Positions 16,811-25,457 of a stretch of DNA of 64,000 nucleotides are shown here, in pieces. Numbering within the stretch: position 1 is the first letter of the stretch; the number at the start of each line of letters is the position of its first letter. The notes beneath the pieces are model-generated. The model did not search any database. It saw nothing but the letters and a program-made list of their open reading frames with translations, and was not told where the DNA came from. Source of the DNA: Streptomyces sp. H39-S7 (GTDB taxonomy: Bacteria; Actinomycetota; Actinomycetes; Streptomycetales; Streptomycetaceae); NCBI RefSeq assembly GCF_027158205.1, contig NZ_JAPVLU010000032.1, positions 53,088-117,087 of the forward strand, written 5' to 3'. The translations under genes and the position numbers were made by a program.

Positions 16811-18379
16811 TCAGGTCCCGGGCGTCCCGTGCAGGACCGCCATCGCCGCGTTGTGCCCGGGGATCCCGCTGACCCCGCCGCCGCGCACCGCGCCCGCGCC
16901 GCACAGCAGCACGGCGGGGTCCGCCGTCTCCACACCCCAGGGGCCGGTGTCGGGGGAGGCGTACGGCCAGCTCAGGTCGCGGTGGAAGATGTGGCCGCCG
17001 GGGAGCCCGACCTCGCGCTCCAGGTCCGGCGGGGACTTCGCCTCGATGCAGGGCCGGCCGTCGGCGTCGAGCGCCAGGCAGTCGGCCAGCGGCTCGGCCA
17101 GCACCGCGTCGAGCTGGGCGAGGGTGGCCTTGAGCAGCGCGTCCTTCGTCCCGGACGGGTCGGTGGCGAAGAGCCGGGCGGGGGCGTGCAGGCCGAAGAG
17201 GGTGAGGGTGTGGGCGCCCTGGCCGGCCAGGGCGGGGGAGAGGATCGAGGGGTCGCTGAGCGAGTGGCAGTAGATCTCGGACGGCGGGGCGGCCGGGATC
17301 GACCCCGCGGCGGCCTGTTCGTACGCGGTCGCCAGCTCGTCGTACGACTCGGCGATGTGGAACGTGCCGGCGAACGCCTCGCGCGGGTCCACGGAGGTGT
17401 CCCGCAGCCGGGGCAGCCTGCGCAGCAGCATGTTGACCTTGAGCTGGGCGCCTTCCGGGCGGGGCGGCGCCGGCTCGCCGAGCAGCCCGGCGAGCGTGTG
17501 CGGGGCGGCGTTGACCAGCACGTGCCCGGCTCCCACCCGGCCGCCCTCGAAGGAGACCTCGGCGCGGCCGCCGTCCGTCGCGATGCCCGTCACCTCGCAT
17601 CCCGTGACGATCTCCGCGCCGGCCGCGCGGGCGGCGCCGGCCAGCGCGTCCGTCAGCGCCCCCATCCCGCCCACCGGCACGTCCCAGTCGCCGGTCCCGC
17701 CGCCGATGACGTGGTAGAGGAAGCAGCGGTTCTGCCGCAGCGTCTCGTCGTGGGCGTGGGTGAACGTGCCGATCAGCGCGTCGGTCAGCACGATCCCGCG
17801 GACCAGGTCGTCCTCGAAGGCCGCCTCGACGGTCTCGCCCAGCGGGCGTTCGAACAGCGCCTCCCAGGCGGCCGGGTCGTCCACGATCCGCTCCAGCTCC
17901 GCCCGCGTCGGCAGCGGCCCGGTCAGCGTCGGGAAGACCCGCTCCGCCACGCGTTGCGTCATCGCGTAGAAGCGCTGCCACGCCGCGAACTCCCGCTCCG
18001 AGCCGGTGCGGCGCGCGAAGCCCTCCCGGGTCCTGGACGGATCCTGCGAGTCGACCAGCAGGCATCCTCCCTCATACGGCGTGTACGAGGAGATCCGCCG
18101 GCGGCGCACCGCGAAGCGCAGCCCCAGCTCGTCCGTGATCTTCCGCGGCAGCAGGCTGACCAGGTACGAGTAGCGCGACAGCCGGGCGTCGACCCCGGTG
18201 AACGCCTGGGTGGACACGGCCGCGCCGCCGGTGGACGGCAGCCGCTCCAGCAGCAGCACGCTGCGGCCGGCGCGGGCGAGGTAGGCGGCGGCCACCAGAC
18301 CGTTGTGGCCGCCGCCCACGATCACGGCGTCGTACGAGGAACGCTTCGGTGCGCGGGACGCCGCGCTGTCGGAGGACAT
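16811..18379 (-). CDS. Phytoene desaturase-like FAD-dependent oxidoreductase
   Basis: A 522-residue flavoprotein of the NAD(P)/FAD-dependent oxidoreductase (CrtI-like) group. The dinucleotide motif is VIVGGGHNGLVAAAYLARAG near residue 20, continuing LLLERLPSTGGAA. The C-terminal FAD motif is GAGAVRGGGVSGIPGHNAA. This family is widespread in actinomycetes and its substrate is usually unknown. No carotenoid genes lie nearby, so a role in carotenoid synthesis is not supported. The ATG lies 13 bp from the stop of the neighbouring dimethylargininase gene on the same strand. Confidence 0.85.
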   Translation of the reverse strand: MSSDSAASRAPKRSSYDAVIVGGGHNGLVAAAYLARAGRSVLLLERLPSTGGAAVSTQAFTGVDARLSRYSYLVSLLPRKITDELGLRFAVRRRRISSYTPYEGGCLLVDSQDPSRTREGFARRTGSEREFAAWQRFYAMTQRVAERVFPTLTGPLPTRAELERIVDDPAAWEALFERPLGETVEAAFEDDLVRGIVLTDALIGTFTHAHDETLRQNRCFLYHVIGGGTGDWDVPVGGMGALTDALAGAARAAGAEIVTGCEVTGIATDGGRAEVSFEGGRVGAGHVLVNAAPHTLAGLLGEPAPPRPEGAQLKVNMLLRRLPRLRDTSVDPREAFAGTFHIAESYDELATAYEQAAAGSIPAAPPSEIYCHSLSDPSILSPALAGQGAHTLTLFGLHAPARLFATDPSGTKDALLKATLAQLDAVLAEPLADCLALDADGRPCIEAKSPPDLEREVGLPGGHIFHRDLSWPYASPDTGPWGVETADPAVLLCGAGAVRGGGVSGIPGHNAAMAVLHGTPGT

Positions 18380-18392
18380 GCAGGCACGGTAG

Positions 18393-19211
18393 CTACCGCA
18401 GCTCCTGGGTGCAGCACTTCACGCTGCCGCCCGCCTTGTGCAGCTCCGACAGATCGGCCGCGACCGGTTCGAAACCGCGTTCGCGCAGCGGTGCGAAGAG
18501 CCCGGTGGCACCTCGCGGGAGAACCACGTGGTGCCCGTCGCTGACGGCGTTCAGCCCGAGCGCGGCGGCGTCCACGGCGGTCGCCAGCAGGGCGTCGGGG
18601 AAGAGCCGGGCCAGCACCTTGCGGCTGCCGGGCGAGAACGCGCCGGGGAAGTACATGACCTCGCCCGCCGCGTCGTCGAGAACGGCGAACGCGGTGTCGA
18701 GGTGGTAGTAGCGGGGGTCGGTGAGTTCCAGTCCGATGACGGGCCGGCCGAAGAACTCCTGGGCCTCGGAGTGCGAGAGCGGGCTGCTGCGGAAGCCCAT
18801 ACCGGCCAGGATCCACTGCGAGGTGACGGCGAAGTCGCCCTCGGCCTCGTTGATGTGCTGCGGCTCGCGCACCTCGGTGAACCCGTTGCGGTGGAACCAC
18901 GCCAGGTGCGCCGGCGCCTCGGCGGTCCGCTCCGCGTTGAAGAACCGGGCGCCGAGCACCCGGCCGTCCACGACGGTGGCGCCGTTGGCGGCGAAGACCA
19001 TGTCGGGCAGGCCGGCCACCGGGGCGAGGACCTCGACGGTATGGCCCAGGGAGCGGTAGAGGTCCCGCAGTTCCTCCCACTGGAAGAGCGCGAGTACGGG
19101 GTCGACGGGCTTGGCGGGGTCCATCCACGGGTTGATGGAGTAGGTCACCCGGAAGTGTGTCGGCGGGCACATCAGGTACCGCCGGGGTGTGGCGGTTCGG
19201 ACTGAGCGCAA
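18393..19211 (-). CDS. ddaH: Dimethylargininase / arginine-deiminase-fold amidinotransferase
   Basis: A 272-residue enzyme of the dimethylarginine dimethylaminohydrolase family, which hydrolyses N-methylated arginines to citrulline and methylamines. Family features are FAANGATVVDGR (about 76), EGDFAV (about 120), YHLDTAFAVL with the catalytic His (about 168) and a C-terminal GGSVKCCTQEL with the nucleophilic Cys (about 266). The start was set at a TTG preceded at six bases by GAGGAG; the ATG at MCPPTH would remove conserved N-terminal residues. Arginine deiminase or a related hydrolase is the alternative. Confidence 0.83.
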   Translation of the reverse strand: MRSVRTATPRRYLMCPPTHFRVTYSINPWMDPAKPVDPVLALFQWEELRDLYRSLGHTVEVLAPVAGLPDMVFAANGATVVDGRVLGARFFNAERTAEAPAHLAWFHRNGFTEVREPQHINEAEGDFAVTSQWILAGMGFRSSPLSHSEAQEFFGRPVIGLELTDPRYYHLDTAFAVLDDAAGEVMYFPGAFSPGSRKVLARLFPDALLATAVDAAALGLNAVSDGHHVVLPRGATGLFAPLRERGFEPVAADLSELHKAGGSVKCCTQELR

Positions 19212-19441
19212 TGCGGGCTCCTCGTCGTTTGAGGCACCGGTGGAACGCCGGTGGGGTCGCGTGCCGCGAGGGTTACGTACGCGCACAAATCGTCCACCCT
19301 CGGCGCCCGAAAAACACCGAGCCGATTGGGCGGTTCGCGGGACGGTTTTCATACACGGCGGCCTATCCGCCCGCCCTGCCCCGCGCACCGCCCGCCGGCC
19401 GCGGGGGAGCGGCACCCACGGGCGGTACGCCCCGGTACGCG

Positions 19442-19485
19442 ACGACGCCTGCGGGACCCGTTCTCCCGGGTCCCGCAGGCGTCGT
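19442..19485 (-). terminator. Strong hairpin after the heme oxygenase gene
   Basis: A perfect 19-bp stem (19442-19460 with 19467-19485) closes a 6-nt loop (TTCTCC). It begins about 20 bp after the heme oxygenase stop codon. No U-tract follows, as is common in high-GC actinomycetes. The rest of the 294-bp gap up to the dimethylargininase start shows no gene. Confidence 0.85.
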
Positions 19486-19505
19486 GCTGCCGAGTGGTGC
19501 AGGGG

Positions 19506-20159
19506 CTACGCGCTCAGCGGGTAGGCGTCGGCGAGGTCGGCGAAGACGGCGCTGTTCAGCGCGAAGGCGTTGCGGCACTCGTCCACCACGCGCTGCTTCT
19601 CCAGGTCGTCGACGGCCAGCGCGTCCAGCAGCTCGCGGTACTCGCGCTTGAACGCGGCCGGGTTGCCGATCCCGTCGAAGACGTAGAACCGCACGCCGTC
19701 GCCCTTGCGTTCGAATCCCCAGGTCTTCTCCGCGATGCCGCGGATCACCTGTCCGCCGGAGAGGTCCCCCAGATAGCGGGTGTAGTGATGTGCGACATAC
19801 CCCGCGGGCCACGTGCCGGCGACCTCGGCGACCCGTTCCGCGTACGCCGCCGTGGCCGGCAGCGGTACCGACCGGTGCTGCCAGCCGTCGCCGAGCAGAT
19901 GGTCCAGGTCGCGTTCGAGTGCCGCGACGCGGAGGAGTTCGGCGCGGACGAAGGGGCCGGCGACGGGATCTCCGGCCAGCGACTGCGCCGCGTCCTCCAG
20001 GGCCCGGTAGACGAACCACAACTGCTCGGTGTAGCGGGCGTATGCGTCCACGCCGAGCCGGCCGCCGAGCAGATCGCTCATGAAGGTCGAGTTCTCTGCC
20101 TCGGTGTGCTGTTCATGGCTGGCGGTGCGGATCACCGTGGAGAACGGGGACGGCGTCAA
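19506..20159 (-). CDS. Biliverdin-producing heme oxygenase
   Basis: A 217-residue all-helical heme oxygenase that opens heme to biliverdin, CO and iron. The proximal heme ligand is His in SHEQHTEAENSTFM (about residue 18). The distal helix contains YTRYLGDLSGGQVI (about 126-139), including the family's GDLSGGQ segment. FYVFDGI and FKREYRELLDAL are also typical. The start is TTG, supported by an AGGAGG a few bases upstream. A perfect DtxR-type iron box 38 bp upstream implies expression under iron starvation. It probably recovers iron from heme alongside the EfeUOB system. Confidence 0.92.
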   Translation of the reverse strand: MTPSPFSTVIRTASHEQHTEAENSTFMSDLLGGRLGVDAYARYTEQLWFVYRALEDAAQSLAGDPVAGPFVRAELLRVAALERDLDHLLGDGWQHRSVPLPATAAYAERVAEVAGTWPAGYVAHHYTRYLGDLSGGQVIRGIAEKTWGFERKGDGVRFYVFDGIGNPAAFKREYRELLDALAVDDLEKQRVVDECRNAFALNSAVFADLADAYPLSA

Positions 20160-20196
20160 GGGGACCTCCTGCTGCGGGCGTGCCGCGATCCTCGCA

Positions 20197-20214
20197 ACTT
20201 AGGTATACCTAAGT
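20197..20214. promoter_or_regulatory. Iron box (DtxR/DmdR-type operator) upstream of heme oxygenase
   Basis: ACTTAGGTATACCTAAGT is a perfect 18-bp palindrome matching the DtxR/IdeR operator pattern TTAGG...CCTAA. It lies in the intergenic region shared with the divergent prim-pol-like gene, 38 bp upstream of the heme oxygenase start, so an iron-bound DtxR-family repressor probably controls it. Confidence 0.85.
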
Positions 20215-20358
20215 CAAGAGGATCCCGACGGCCTGTCGGGAACAACGCTCCTCAAGTCCTTCCACCCCGGCTGTGCGTTCATTCCGGACAAGAGGCAGGA
20301 TGATGCCCACCACCCGCGTACCGTGGACCATGGACGCGGGGGCGAGGGAAGGAGACCG

Positions 20359-21069
20359 ATGGCAGGCAAGAGCAGGTTGTCCGAGTGGCTGCGCCGCCGA
20401 TCGGCAGGCTCGGACAGCGATCCCGGATCTGCTCCCGCCCTGGCCCGCGAGGAACTGGTCCAGGCCGCGGCCGCCGCCGGCTTCCCCGTCGCACCGGCCG
20501 CCCACCCGTCGGGCTACGGCTGTTCCTGCGACCGCGTGGGCTGTCCCACCCCGGGCATGCACCCGGTCTCGTTCGCCTGGCACACCCAGGCCACCACCGA
20601 TCCGCAGAAGATCGAGCAGTGGCTGCACACCCAGCCGCTCGCGAACTTCATCTCCGCCACCGGCGCCAGCCACGACGTCCTGGACGTACCGGCCGACGCG
20701 GGCGCCATCGCCCTGGAGCGGCTCGCGGCCGAGGGCGGGGAGGCCGGCCCGGTCGCCGCCTACGGGGACGACCGCCTGCTGTTCTTCACCGCCACCCGCG
20801 GCACCCCCGTCGACGAGGACGAGTGGTGGCCCTGCGAGCTGGACTGCCATCCCGAGACCGTCGACGAGCACCCCGGCCTGCGCTGGCACTGCCGCGCCAG
20901 CTACGTCCTGCTGCCGCCGGCCAAGCTGCCCACCGGCGGCTCCGTGACCTGGCTGACCGACCGCGGTCCCGACCGTCCGCTCCCCGACCCGCTGCCGCTC
21001 CTGGAAATCCTCATGGACGCCTGCGCGCAGGTCGAGTACGTGCCCGAGACGGTGGGCTGGCGGCTCTGA
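20359..21069 (+). CDS. Standalone prim-pol-fold protein, probably catalytically inactive
   Basis: A 236-residue protein resembling the N-terminal prim-pol domain of bifunctional DNA primase/polymerases (AAAAGFPVAPAAHPSGYGCSCDRVGCPTPG, then SFAWHTQATTDPQKIEQWL). Where active enzymes have a DxD pair (VVDLD in the mobile-element paralogue at 58203-59096) this protein reads VLDVPAD. The RGxGGxVVAP segment is replaced by RASYVLLPPA. The metal ligands therefore seem lost and a regulatory or structural role is likely. The ATG is preceded by GGAAGGAGA. It shares an iron-box-containing intergenic region with heme oxygenase. Confidence 0.7.
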   Translation: MAGKSRLSEWLRRRSAGSDSDPGSAPALAREELVQAAAAAGFPVAPAAHPSGYGCSCDRVGCPTPGMHPVSFAWHTQATTDPQKIEQWLHTQPLANFISATGASHDVLDVPADAGAIALERLAAEGGEAGPVAAYGDDRLLFFTATRGTPVDEDEWWPCELDCHPETVDEHPGLRWHCRASYVLLPPAKLPTGGSVTWLTDRGPDRPLPDPLPLLEILMDACAQVEYVPETVGWRL

Positions 21070-21077
21070 CCCGCCCG

Positions 21078-21095
21078 GCCCGGCCCCTGCCGGGC
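21078..21095. terminator. Short GC hairpin between convergent genes
   Basis: GCCCGGC (21078-21084) and GCCGGGC (21089-21095) form a 7-bp stem with a 4-nt loop, between the stops of the prim-pol-like gene and the convergent lipoprotein gene. It could serve both. Confidence 0.5.
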
Positions 21096-21100
21096 TGCCG

Positions 21101-22078
21101 TCACTCGCCCTTGGCGGAGACCAGGCCCTGCAGACGGCCCAGGAAGTCGACCTTCCCCTGGGCATCGTTCGCCGGCGGGACCGTGACGGCCTGTTCGGCC
21201 ACCCGGACCAGCGTGACCGAGTTCTTCGGGGTGCCGGTCATCAGCGCCTTGGTGTCCGGGTCGTCGACCTTCAACGGCTTGCCCGGTGTGGTCAGCCGCG
21301 ACTGGTGGCGGGAGGCGAAGAACACCACCGCCCCGCCGTCCGTGGTCCGCAGCCCCACCGGCGGGAACTCGCCCGCGTCCACCGGCTGGTCGGCGTACTC
21401 GGTGACCGCGGCCGAGGTGCTCGCGCCCTTGCGGCGCTGCTGGCGCACCTGCGAAGTCTGCGCGCCGTCGGCGAAGGCCAGCGTCGCGGCGGTGCCGGTC
21501 TGCAGGTACGAGGTGTACGCGGCGCTGAGCCGGCCGGGCTCGACCAGCAGCCCCGAATCGTCCAGCGGCACCGGCTCGGCGTAGCCGTCGTGGTCCAGAA
21601 CGAACTTCGGCATCCGGTCGGCCGCGATCACCGCCAGGTACGAGGCCTTCCACGGGTCGCTCACGGCGGACCGCTGGAAGAGCAGCAGCCAGTGGGCGTC
21701 GCCGCTGGCGTTGCTGAGGACGTCGGCGGCGAACCACTTGGGCCAGCCGCGCTGCTTCGGTATCAGGAAGCGCGCGTCGGTGAGCTTGAGCGGCACCGCC
21801 GCCGGATTGCCCTCCGGGTGGTTGGCGTGCCGCGCCGTCATGCTCCCGTGGTCCATCGCGCCGAGCGCACCGGTCTCGGCCTTCGCCAGCACCGCCGGGT
21901 CGTAGCTCCGCTTGGCTTCGTTGTTGAGCCGGGTGAAACGGTCGAGGGCCTTGGCGGCCTCAGCCTTCGTCACCGCCGGCACGAGCGCCCGCTCCCCGTG
22001 CACGGTCACGCATCCCGTCACCGGCATCAGCGTGAGCAGCAGAACTGCGGCTGTCAGGGACAACCTGCGGCGGGTCAT
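21101..22078 (-). CDS. Lipoprotein encoded after efeU
   Basis: A 325-residue predicted lipoprotein. The signal peptide (MTRRRLSLTAAVLLLTLMP) ends at lipobox VTGC, cysteine near residue 23. The rest is a soluble extracytoplasmic domain with no cysteines and no recognised catalytic motif. The start was set at the ATG that follows GAAGGAG at ten bases. That start lies inside the 3' end of efeU, a 119-bp same-strand overlap. Being last in the iron-regulated efe operon suggests, but does not show, a role in iron uptake. Confidence 0.75.
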   Translation of the reverse strand: MTRRRLSLTAAVLLLTLMPVTGCVTVHGERALVPAVTKAEAAKALDRFTRLNNEAKRSYDPAVLAKAETGALGAMDHGSMTARHANHPEGNPAAVPLKLTDARFLIPKQRGWPKWFAADVLSNASGDAHWLLLFQRSAVSDPWKASYLAVIAADRMPKFVLDHDGYAEPVPLDDSGLLVEPGRLSAAYTSYLQTGTAATLAFADGAQTSQVRQQRRKGASTSAAVTEYADQPVDAGEFPPVGLRTTDGGAVVFFASRHQSRLTTPGKPLKVDDPDTKALMTGTPKNSVTLVRVAEQAVTVPPANDAQGKVDFLGRLQGLVSAKGE

Positions 22079-22922
22079 TCGGCGTCGGCTCCTTCGGGGC
22101 TGCTGCGGTCGGCGCAACCCTACCGGGGGCGAGGAAGAAGGCCATGGTCGGTACGAGATACAGCGCCCACACCGTGACCTGGACGACGGTCGGGTCCGGC
22201 TGGAAGTTGAGGACGCCCTTCAACAGGGTTCCGTACCAGCTGTCCTGAGGGATCGTGGAACTGATGTCGAAGGCCGTCGAGCCCAGGCCCGGCAGCCAGT
22301 CGGCCTCCTGCAGATCGTGCACGCCGTAGGCGAGCACGCCCGCGGCGACCACGACCAGCATGGCGCCGGTCCAGGTGAAGAACTTCGCCAGGTTGATCCT
22401 GAGCGCGCCGCGGTAGAAGAGCCAGCCGAGCACCACCGCGGTGAGCAGGCCCAGCGCGACGCCGGTCAGCGGCTCCGCCGACCCGTCCTCGGAACCGGCG
22501 GCCGACACGGCCGCCCAGACGAACAGCGCGGTCTCCAGGCCCTCCCGGCCGACGGCCAGGAGCGCGGTCGCGACGATCGCGGTGGTCCCCATGGCGAGCG
22601 CCGCGTCGAGCTTGCCGTGCAGCTCCTTCTTCAGGTGCCGGGCGGTGCGCCGCATCCAGAAGACCATCCAGGTGACCAGGACGACGGAGAGGATCGACAG
22701 CGAACCGCCGAGCGCCTCCTGCGCCTTGAAGTCCAGTGACGAGGAGCCGTACTCCAGCAGCGCGCCGAAGGAGGCGCTGATGACGACGGCCACGGCCACG
22801 CCGATCCACATCGGCAGCAGCGCTTCACGGCGCCCGGACTTCACCAGGTACGCGATCAGGATGCAGACGACCAGGCTGGCTTCGAGCCCCTCGCGCAGGC
22901 CGATCAGATAGTTGCCGATCAC
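21960..22922 (-). CDS. efeU: EfeU/FTR1-family iron permease
   Basis: A 320-residue membrane protein of the FTR1 family with seven hydrophobic helices. Two REGLE iron-binding motifs are present: LREGLEASL (residues 9-17) and GREGLETAL (about 124-132). It is the inner-membrane channel that imports ferric iron oxidised or delivered by EfeB and EfeO. The start is GTG, 6 bp after the efeB stop. The last 40 residues form a charged Pro/Ala/Arg-rich tail beyond the usual end of the family and overlap the next gene's signal peptide region. Confidence 0.93.
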   Translation of the reverse strand: MIGNYLIGLREGLEASLVVCILIAYLVKSGRREALLPMWIGVAVAVVISASFGALLEYGSSSLDFKAQEALGGSLSILSVVLVTWMVFWMRRTARHLKKELHGKLDAALAMGTTAIVATALLAVGREGLETALFVWAAVSAAGSEDGSAEPLTGVALGLLTAVVLGWLFYRGALRINLAKFFTWTGAMLVVVAAGVLAYGVHDLQEADWLPGLGSTAFDISSTIPQDSWYGTLLKGVLNFQPDPTVVQVTVWALYLVPTMAFFLAPGRVAPTAAAPKEPTPNDPPQVVPDSRSSAAHADAGDGMRDRARGAGARAGGDEG

Positions 22923-22928
22923 GGCCGG

Positions 22929-24251
22929 TCACTTCCCTTCGAAGAGGCCGCGGCCCCACCAGTCGGAGCTGTCGCGCACGCCCGGCGGACAGGCGAAGTG
23001 CGCGGAACCCACGTGCTGGATGTACTCGTTCAGGGCGTCGGTCCTGGCCAGCCGGTTCTGCACCGGGATGAAGCCGGACCGGACATCGCGCTGGTAGGCG
23101 AGGAAGAACAGCCCGGCCTCGAGCCGGCCCAGGCCGTCCGTGCCGTCGGTGAAGGAGTAGCCGCGGCGCAGGATCGTCGCGCCGGAGTTGCTGTCCGGGT
23201 GGGCCAGGCGGACGTGCGCGGTCGGCAGCATCGCCTTGAGGTTCGGGGTGTCGTGCTCGCGCTCCTTGCCGACCGCCGCGCCCTCGCCCTTGTTCCGCCC
23301 GAAGATGTCCTCCTGCTCCTGGAGCGGAGTGCGGTCCCAGGTCTCGATGTGCATGCGGATGCGCCGGGCGACGAGGTAGGAGCCGCCGGCCATCCAGGCG
23401 GCGCCGTCCTTCGCGGAAGCCCACACGTGCTGGTCCTGCGTCGCCCGGTCGCTGCCCGCGACGTTGTGCGTGCCGTCCTTGAACCCCATCAGGTTGCGCG
23501 GGGTCTGCTCGTCCGGTGTCGTCGAGGACGTCTTGCCGAAGCCCAGCTGCGACCAGCGCACGGCGACCTTGCCGAAGCCGATGCGCGCCAGGTTGCGGAT
23601 CGCGTGCACGGCCACCTGCGGGTCGTCGGCGCACGCCTGGACGCAGAGGTCGCCGCCGCTGCGGGCCGCGTCCAGGTTGTCGTGCGGGAACGCCGGCAGG
23701 TCGACGAGGGCGGTGGGGCGGTGGGCCTTGAGGCCGAAGCGGTCCTTGCCGTCCTTCTCGAACAGCGTCGGGCCGAAGCCGATGGTGATCGTCAGCCGGG
23801 AGGACGGCAGGCCGAGCGCTTCGCCGGTGTCGTCCGGCGGGGCCTCGGGCAGGCCGCCGACGGCGCCCGCGCCGACCGGCTTGCCGGCCGTCATCGCGGC
23901 GGCGGCCGCCGTCCACTCCTTCAGCAGCGCGACGAGTTCGGCGCGGTCCTCGGTCTTCACGTCGAAGGCCGCGAAGTGCAGCCGGTCCTGGACCGGAGTG
24001 ATGATCCCGGCCTGGTTGCTGCCGTGGAACGCGACGATGTTGCCCGCGGAGGCCGCCGGCTGCACATCGCTCCCGGTGCGCACGGCCGCCGCGGCACCAC
24101 CTGCGGCGGCAGCGCCGAGCGCGATGCCGGCGCCGGTCCAGCCGATGACGGCGCGCCGGGAGACCGGGCCCCGGGCCCGTCCCGCCGTGCCGTCCCCGGC
24201 CACCCCGTCCGGCTGGGACGGGGCAGCGGCGGTGGTCTTTTCGTCAGCCAT
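22929..24251 (-). CDS. efeB: EfeB deferrochelatase/DyP-type peroxidase
   Basis: A 440-residue Tat-exported heme peroxidase of the EfeB group. The twin-arginine signal is SRRAVIG at residues 31-37, followed by a hydrophobic stretch. DyP hallmarks are GFKDGTHN (the GxxDG motif with the catalytic Asp), HIETWDRTPLQEQEDIFGR, and the LRRGYSFTDGTDGLG segment near the proximal heme pocket. EfeB proteins oxidise ferrous iron or release iron from heme in the Efe system. The gene lies between efeO (10 bp) and efeU (6 bp) in one operon. Confidence 0.94.
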   Translation of the reverse strand: MADEKTTAAAPSQPDGVAGDGTAGRARGPVSRRAVIGWTGAGIALGAAAAGGAAAAVRTGSDVQPAASAGNIVAFHGSNQAGIITPVQDRLHFAAFDVKTEDRAELVALLKEWTAAAAAMTAGKPVGAGAVGGLPEAPPDDTGEALGLPSSRLTITIGFGPTLFEKDGKDRFGLKAHRPTALVDLPAFPHDNLDAARSGGDLCVQACADDPQVAVHAIRNLARIGFGKVAVRWSQLGFGKTSSTTPDEQTPRNLMGFKDGTHNVAGSDRATQDQHVWASAKDGAAWMAGGSYLVARRIRMHIETWDRTPLQEQEDIFGRNKGEGAAVGKEREHDTPNLKAMLPTAHVRLAHPDSNSGATILRRGYSFTDGTDGLGRLEAGLFFLAYQRDVRSGFIPVQNRLARTDALNEYIQHVGSAHFACPPGVRDSSDWWGRGLFEGK

Positions 24252-24261
24252 GGGGACTCCG

Positions 24262-25392
24262 TTACTTCGCGACGGCCGCGGCGAGCTTGGAGAGCGGCTC
24301 GGCCAGCGCGTTGACGCCGTCCGAGAGCTCCTTGCGCTGGGCCGCGTTCACGGTGTCGTACGAGACGAAGGTGTCGCCGCTCCTGTACTTGTCGAGCAGC
24401 GTGTTGAGCGCGGCGAACTGCTTGTCCAGTTCCTTGGCCAGCTCGGGGTTGCTCTGCGAGGCGACCGGCTTGAGCAGCTCGTAGGCCTTCTGCGCGCCGC
24501 CGACGTTGGCCTTGAAGTCCGACAGGTCGGTGTGGCTGTAGCGGTCCTCCTCACCGGTGACCTTGCCGGTGGCGACCTCGTCCAGCAGCTCCTTGGCGCC
24601 GTTGGCCATGCCGGTCGGAGTGATCTCCGCCGTGCCGACCCGCTTCTGCCAGCCGGTGAGGTCGGTGAGGAGCTGCGCGGCGAGCTGCTTGTCCTCCGCG
24701 GAGATCGCCTTGGTGACCCAGAGCGACTTCTCGAGTTTGTGCCAGCCGGTCCACTTCTGGCCGGGCTCCAGGCCGTCCTCGCGGGTGTCGGTCTTCGGGT
24801 CGATGTCACCGAAGGACTCGGCTATCGGCTCGGTGGACTCCCAGCCGGTGCGGGACGGGGCGAACGCCGCCTTGGCACCCTCGACATCGCCCTTGATGAT
24901 CGCGTCGGTGAAGACCTTGACCTTCGGGATCGTCGCGTCGGCCTCGCTCTGCGCCCACTTGCGGTACTCGGCGACGGCCGTGTCCAGCCGCGGGTCGTTC
25001 TTCTTCGGCGCGCCGGCGCCGGTGACGCTGACCTTGGTGCGCAGGCCGTCGCCCTTCATGCCCGGCTTGCAGGTGACCTCGTAGTCGCCGGCCTTGAGCT
25101 CGGCGGAGATCTCGGCCTTGGTGCCGGGGCCGATGTTCTCCCGCTCGGTCACGATCTTGTCGCCCGGCGCGTAGACGTACAGCTCGTTGACCTTGGAGCC
25201 CTTGTTCTCGAACGCGAACTTCACGTGCCCGGCGGGGAACGTGGTCTTCGAGACCTTGCAGGAGTCGTCGTTGGCGGTGACCTGGATCGCGTCGGACGCC
25301 TTGGCGTCCGTCTTCTCGGAGCACCCGCTGACGGCGGCGAGCGCGGCGACGACCGCGACGGCGGTGACGACGGAGAGACGGGCTGCGGACAT
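24262..25392 (-). CDS. efeO: EfeO iron-uptake lipoprotein (cupredoxin + M75 domains)
   Basis: A 376-residue periplasmic-type component of the EfeUOB ferrous/ferric uptake system. The signal peptide has a lipobox-like end (AVSGC, near residue 25). An N-terminal cupredoxin-like domain follows (NDDSCKVSKTTFPAGHVKFAFEN...). The C-terminal M75/imelysin-like domain carries the HxxE motif in GWHKLEKSLW (about 217). It is first in the efeO-efeB-efeU order. A DtxR-type iron box lies 48-65 bp upstream, so it should be induced when iron is low. Confidence 0.93.
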   Translation of the reverse strand: MSAARLSVVTAVAVVAALAAVSGCSEKTDAKASDAIQVTANDDSCKVSKTTFPAGHVKFAFENKGSKVNELYVYAPGDKIVTERENIGPGTKAEISAELKAGDYEVTCKPGMKGDGLRTKVSVTGAGAPKKNDPRLDTAVAEYRKWAQSEADATIPKVKVFTDAIIKGDVEGAKAAFAPSRTGWESTEPIAESFGDIDPKTDTREDGLEPGQKWTGWHKLEKSLWVTKAISAEDKQLAAQLLTDLTGWQKRVGTAEITPTGMANGAKELLDEVATGKVTGEEDRYSHTDLSDFKANVGGAQKAYELLKPVASQSNPELAKELDKQFAALNTLLDKYRSGDTFVSYDTVNAAQRKELSDGVNALAEPLSKLAAAVAK

Positions 25393-25439
25393 GCGGGGCT
25401 CCAGGCGGTTCAGGGACGCTCACGACAGGGGTTGGCCGG

Positions 25440-25457
25440 TGAGGCTGGCCTAACTTA
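25440..25457 (-). promoter_or_regulatory. Iron box upstream of efeO
   Basis: TGAGGCTGGCCTAACTTA agrees with the DtxR/IdeR consensus TTAGGTTAGCCTAACCTA at 14 of 18 positions. It lies 48-65 bp before the efeO ATG, where a repressor would block the promoter of the efeOBU operon. Confidence 0.75.

Noticed and set aside
16811..18379. Carotenoid phytoene desaturase as a firm call
   Set aside because: Only the general FAD-binding motifs are visible and no crt genes are in the neighbourhood, so the substrate was left open.
15749..18544. A 931-codon + strand frame opposite corA and the FAD oxidoreductase gene
   Set aside because: Compositionally biased and covered by two clear minus-strand genes.
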